Below, in pieces: positions 59,560 through 64,000 of a stretch of DNA of 64,000 nucleotides (its first letter is position 1; every line of letters begins with the position of its first letter). The stretch is taken from positions 9,076,047-9,140,046 of the forward strand of contig CM026570.1 of NCBI GenBank assembly GCA_015143295.1, written 5' to 3'. Below the pieces are notes generated by a model. It had not been told where the DNA came from, ran no database searches, and worked only from the letters and a program-made list of their open reading frames with translations. A program made the translations under genes and the position numbers. This DNA is from Tetracentron sinense (Eukaryota > Streptophyta > Magnoliopsida > Trochodendrales > Trochodendraceae).

Positions 59560-61699
59560 ATACTGATAGAGACACGATGTCGGATCATGCAAGAGACCAT
59601 TCCGGCCGATAACTCGAAAAATATGGTAACACTGATGATGACCCCAATCTCCGTTGCTTTAAATATTTTGTTTGTAATCACTAACCGCTTATGGTAGCCA
59701 CGTCTGTGTGTTAATTATGACTACTGTTCTGCTTCTTCCCTTACCAAGGTGAAGTTGTATTTGTAGAATTGATTAAACTTGTAGTAATAGGTGGTTGTGA
59801 AAAGTAGTTAGGAAGGCAGTTTGACAAATTTGAGGACTCTAGGTACCACATTTTTGTGAATTCTGCATGTATAATGCACCTTTTCCCTATCCCCATTGCC
59901 TCTATCCAATCTTATTTGACAATAGAGAACGGGTTCCAATTGAAACAAATTCCATCCTTGTTGATAAAAGGTTGGATTATGGTTCACGACTACAGGGAAT
60001 CTGTATTTAGTTAAGCAGGCTGTTTAGCTTTTAATGATGCAGTTCATGATCTATCATAACTAGACGGTTTCTGATTCATCCCTCTTACATGAAGTGACTT
60101 ATTAGGGGCCCAAGTTATTTGATCATGAAGCAAATAATGTCCGCTCAGTCGTCATGTTGCATAAATTGGTGAAGAATTAACAATAAAACACCCTTGCTTT
60201 TCTAATTTTTTTCCTCAAAATGTAAATGATTTCCTACATATTTAGCTAAAGTTACATTGAAGATGATAACTGTGATGGTGTTTAGTAGATAGGCAGGGGG
60301 GAAATTTACTCCATGTTGCAGGGCCTTCAGCTGGTGAAATAATGAATGAAGGTCTAGATCAATGCCAATCAGGTCTAGATTTGTTGTACATATAGTGCAT
60401 TCTGGAGCTATCTGGATTTATTTTTTGATTACTGAAAGGCAGGGGCATTTCATCTAAATTGGTATGCCAACGTTCAGTAGCTCTATTTTGAATGCTGAGA
60501 GGCAGGGGCTTATTTAGCTAAGTTTCGAACAGCATCGATTGATGATTTAGCATATTTAGCTAAGTTTTGAATGCCAGCATTTGATGATTTGGCTCTTAGA
60601 ATTACACTACACTGTCCGCACTTGAAAGCTCTTCCATTCCCATTCCCATTCTTTGTTCAAAATTGGGTGAACCTTTTAGAACTATGATGGATAATCTGAA
60701 ATGCATTGACCGAATGCATTATATTCTTGAGAAGAGTCATCACCTTCATGTTCCCCCCCTTGTTTAACCTTGCTATAACTCATTTAGAAGCTTGAAATCT
60801 ATTTTGGATATTGGTACTCGGCGGGTTTTATCAGATACATGATCTTCCTTAACAGCAGCAGTTAACGAGCTGGATAGTTAATCTCAACCTGTTGAGAATA
60901 AACCAGGCACTGATGGGATCGTGGACAGAATTTGTGGCAATCTTTTCTATGAACTCTTCTGCCACGATGACCTCAAAGAAAGCTAAAAATGAGAACCAAA
61001 ATCGTAATTGAGCCTCTGGAGATGAAAAAACTTGCAAATCTCGTGAGGAACAACCCTAGTTTTGGGAAGGAGCCGACCCTCCTTTTCCCAACCCAATTTC
61101 CTTGGACATTTGCATGTCAAAGAGCTCTATTTGTGCCTGCATTGTTCACCGGGTGACTAGCAAGTTTGCTTTCACGACACATTTGATTTCTTATGACAGA
61201 AATTCCAGTTGGTCTCATGTCTCCACCAAGGACTTTACTGCTTGTGCTGCTTTAGGAATTTGGCTCAGCTGGCACTAGCTGATGATATCCATGATGTGGT
61301 TTATACACCAAGGAAAAGGAGAGAATTTGGAGCAGAAGCTTCAGATTGAGTTCCAATTTGTTACTGTTCATGGAATTAATGTGAAGGGGTGACTACTAAG
61401 CAAAGAATACATAAAAGAGTAGTATAAAGAGCAACAAAGCTGTGTTTACAAGGGCTAGCTTTAGGAGCTCTGTTCAACTGGTCTTGTGTTGCAGCTGCCA
61501 GGCTACGCCTTAAGTTTTTTGAACACAGAATGAAAATTCCAATTTCCTATGAAATTCAAATTTCAGCACTTTCTACTATTTATAACATAGAAAGAAGAGG
61601 AAATGATTCTATTTAACACTCAAAATATTAAAGAACATACTGATGGATCATATTGAGTGCTTGATATAAAAAAATTATTCAGAACCAAAGTGCAAAGAT
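59560..61699. other. Intergenic between convergent FRL4 and FdC1
   Basis: FRL4 3' UTR, then about 1.8 kb without recognised genes, then the FdC1 3' flank. Around 60430-60600 a phrase with GAGGCAGGGGC and ATTTAGCTAAGTTT is repeated two to three times. No transposon ends found. Confidence 0.45.
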
Positions 61700-62155
61700 C
61701 TAGTCATTCGCAGTGGCCAATTGCAGTGAAAGCAGTTCTTCCTCAGGAATTACCTGAATGTGACAATCCGATCGAGGGTACGCCGCGCAAAGTAGCGCAT
61801 ACCCACTTTCAATGACATCATCGCTGAGCATGCCTTCGCTCTGATCGACCGAGCCGCTCAAGAGCCGAGCCGGGCACGTCATGCACACGCCGAGTTTGCA
61901 GTCATGTGGAACTGATAACCCAGTGTCCAATGCCTTGGACAGGATAGTCTCATCTGGGTCCACGTCTAGCTCTGTGGTTCGACCCTCATGCTCCACCACC
62001 ACTTTGTAAGACCGAATTGTGCTTGTATATCGCCGGCGGCTTGAGCCGGAACGTGGCTGTGGCTTTAGCTGAAAAGCAGAGAGCTTGGTAGCTTCAAGTT
62101 TTTGTTTAGTGAGAGTGAAGGCAGGAGATGTAGTAGAGAAGTGAAGGGTTGCCAT
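61700..62155 (-). CDS. FDC1: Plastid [2Fe-2S] ferredoxin with C-terminal extension, FdC1 type
   Basis: An intronless 151-residue protein. Residues 1 to about 47 are rich in Ser, Thr, Lys and Arg with no acidic patch, as in a stroma transit peptide. The ferredoxin fold follows (YKVVVEHEGRTTELDVDPDE...). Cluster ligands are Cys86, Cys91, Cys94 and Cys123, with spacing C-x4-C-x2-C-x28-C as in plant-type ferredoxins (DCKLGVCMTCPARLLSG). The C-terminus runs on to LLSLQLATAND, longer than photosynthetic PetF. FdC1 is described as accepting electrons from photosystem I but not donating to the usual ferredoxin-NADP reductase. It is convergent with FRL4, as recalled for Arabidopsis FdC1 and FRL4B. The start is the only ATG that gives a complete transit peptide. 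Confidence 0.92.
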   Translation of the reverse strand: MATLHFSTTSPAFTLTKQKLEATKLSAFQLKPQPRSGSSRRRYTSTIRSYKVVVEHEGRTTELDVDPDETILSKALDTGLSVPHDCKLGVCMTCPARLLSGSVDQSEGMLSDDVIESGYALLCAAYPRSDCHIQVIPEEELLSLQLATAND

Positions 62156-63190
62156 GCTTTGTTTGAACTATGGAGTGGAGAGGAAATGAAAAGAGTCTTT
62201 GGAGCATAAAGGGAATGTGTGGTGTTGGAACGGATAAGATTTTGTATGGGTGTTTATTTTATTTTTTAAAGATAAGTTATTATTAGGCGGAGCGCGCACC
62301 CGGACCCGGTTGACATGTATTTGTTTTTAACCACCATTTAACCGTGGTTAAAATTTACTTACCTGACTCATCCATCTACATTTACTTAATAGAATTTTTT
62401 TTTATTAAACTTGGGTTGACTATCTTAAACCATAGTTAATGTATATGCCTATAGGTTGCCTCTTGTCCCTTTCATAACACACTAATTTTGGTTAAGATTC
62501 ACTCACCGCTAGGGTTCATCTGTCTACCCTTAGTTTTTAGAAAAAAAAAATTATCTATGGGTTGACAAACCTAAACTATAGTTAATGTGCACACCTACAA
62601 GGTGCCACGTATCCGTTTTAACATCTATTAATTGTGGTTAAGATTCTCTCTTCCTTAGGTTCATTCATCTAACATATTTTGAAAACAAATCCAAAAACTA
62701 TAAGGGGCAGTCAAGGAAAACCCCCTTAGGCCGTTAGATTAGGAGAATAGTGTGGTCAATGATGGCAGCCATTAGAGAATGTCCTGGCTAAGCCATTAGA
62801 TACTGTTTGTAATTTTTTAAATTTTAAATTAAAAGATTATTATTTTAAACATTAACATCAATGGGGAATTCAATTTAGATTTGAATGAATAGTTGAATTG
62901 CAAATTTGATTTGGACACTTCAATAGATCTCCAACAAATTCAAATTGAATTCGACGCTTGAGATTCAATTTCAAATTTATTCTATTTTTTATTCATTGCG
63001 GATTGGAGTATACTCAGATGACTCAGATCCAGCTGTTTACAGCTCTCCACCCAAACGCGTCATATCTGTCTCAGTTCTGGTCGCCGCATTCTAGCTCCGA
63101 CGAGGCAACAGATTTCTTCCCACTCCTCTCAACCGATATATGTGTCGAGAAATTCAACTAGAAATCAAATTATCAAGACTCGGGAGTGCG
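62156..63190. repeat. FdC1 upstream region with a tandem dispersed repeat
   Basis: From about 62310 to 62680 a 140-150 bp unit is present in two and a half copies. Its phrases are TTAATTGTGGTTAAGATTC, a CTAGGGTTCATCT-type segment, TGGGTTGAC and AACTATAGTTAATGT. This is the TTAAC-rich dispersed family seen at 481, 2510, 30300 and 40520. 62690-63190 shows nothing recognisable; a short open frame at 62958-63161 is unassigned. Confidence 0.5.
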
Positions 63191-63566
63191 GTTACGCCAC
63201 TAACATTACTACGTATCCCTTTTGACAACCCTTAATTATGGTTAAAGTTCACCCACTCCTAGGTTTCATCCAGCGGTTTTTAGGAGTAAAAAAATAACGA
63301 AGAAATTTAACCTTGATTAAAATTCACTTGGTTTTTTTATTTTCTAAAAACCAAGGATTGGTGGAGAACCCTATGGGTGAGTGAATCTTAACCACAGTTA
63401 AGAGATATAAATAAGGACACATGGCAGCATTTGTTGCATAATCGAACTCCCCCAATCTGGTCATAACTGGAGATGATAACAAGTCAAATATCAAAGGCCG
63501 TTTCAAGCTCTCCCAAGATTTCTGATACCTCTAATAAATGGTCGAGTCGGGTTTATCATCTTCAAG
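63191..63566. repeat. Inverted pair of TTAAC-rich repeat units
   Basis: Left: CCCTTTTGACAACCCTTAAT, GGTTAAAGTTCACCCACTCC. Right: GGGTGAGTGAATCTTAACCA and CAGTTAAGAG then ACACATGGCAG. It is a small palindromic MITE of the family that also includes 40473-40825. Confidence 0.6.
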
Positions 63567-64000
63567 CCAGTGGCAGAGCCAGGATTCTCTTGCAAGCAGG
63601 GCGGAGCTAGGAATTTTTCATTGGGGGGGGGGGGGGGGGGCCAAAATACATGTATAAAAAAAAAATTTGGTTTGAGGGTATGGGATTTGGGGGTTCGGGA
63701 GAAAATTTTTTTGGGGTAATTTTTTTATTTTGAATTTTTTTTTTCTCGGTAATACCTTTGAGGTCGCCACATGTCCTATTAATACCCCTTCATTGTCGTT
63801 AAGATTCACCCACCTATCCTTGGTTTAAAAAAAATATATCAAATTTCTTTTTGAACCCTTGTTAAAAATTCACTAACTCCTAAGATTAAAATTATTTAAA
63901 TATTTTTTTCTAAAATCAAGGATAAGTAGGTGAACCATGAGATTGGGTGAATTTTAACCATAGTTAAGGGGTGTCAATAGGGACATGAGCATAAGGGGAC
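63567..64000. mobile_element. hAT-type element(s) running off the window
   Basis: CAGTGGCAGAGCCAGGATTC at about 63570 and GCAGGGCGGAGCTAGG at about 63598 are two copies of the hAT-family terminus, followed by a G-run of about 17 (63624-63641). No right terminus occurs before the window end. A nested TTAAC-rich unit (63755-63990) lies downstream. Confidence 0.5.

Noticed and set aside
60849..61037. Minus-strand open frame downstream of FdC1
   Set aside because: Short, no motif, and in the convergent intergenic region without splice or start context.

Overview
This window looks like nuclear DNA of a flowering plant, probably a eudicot with a moderately repeat-rich genome. It is AT-rich. The genes carry phase-consistent GT-AG introns. 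Two products have plastid-type transit peptides, two are plant-specific families (XS-domain and FRIGIDA-like), and most of the rest is nested transposon debris. I cannot name the species. I found no bacterial, viral or CRISPR features, and no intact tRNA or rRNA gene.

Five protein genes are well supported, and their exon joins were checked codon by codon. They are imidazoleglycerol-phosphate dehydratase for histidine synthesis in plastids (HISN5, +, 14568-19084, 8 exons, 274 aa), 40S ribosomal protein S18 (RPS18, +, 21854-24077, 4 exons, 152 aa), an XS-domain zinc-finger protein (+, 26663-37447, 3 exons, 558 aa), a FRIGIDA-like 4 type protein (+, 45428-59559, 3 exons, 529 aa), and a C-terminally extended plastid ferredoxin of the FdC1 type (-, 61700-62155, intronless, 151 aa). 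From memory, Arabidopsis holds the same set split over two paralogous segments: HISN5A, XS and FRL4A on chromosome 3, and FdC1, FRL4B and HISN5B on chromosome 4. This window therefore resembles the undivided ancestral block. RPS18, and a broken minus-strand copy of a Psb27/LPA19-like photosystem II assembly gene, lie between HISN5 and the XS gene. One further possible terminal exon (7954-8188) encodes a protein I do not recognise.

Layout. 1-14500 is repeats: two large inverted-repeat elements, a 2.5-kb solo LTR, a 3.3-kb solo LTR, tRNA-derived SINEs and several MITEs. 14500-26600 holds HISN5, the pseudogene, a LINE fragment and RPS18. 26600-37450 is the XS gene, whose 7.3-kb second intron contains two hAT-type elements and LINE pieces. 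37450-45400 is intergenic, with nested hAT-like elements, a second solo LTR of the 3.3-kb family in opposite orientation, and palindromic MITEs. 45400-59560 is the FRL4 gene, with 8.0-kb and 4.6-kb introns filled by antisense LINEs that are themselves interrupted. 59560-64000 holds FdC1 and more repeats. The genes are unrelated housekeeping, RNA-silencing and flowering/plastid functions and do not form a pathway. The most informative content is the conserved gene order and the order of insertions that can be read from target-site duplications (TSDs).
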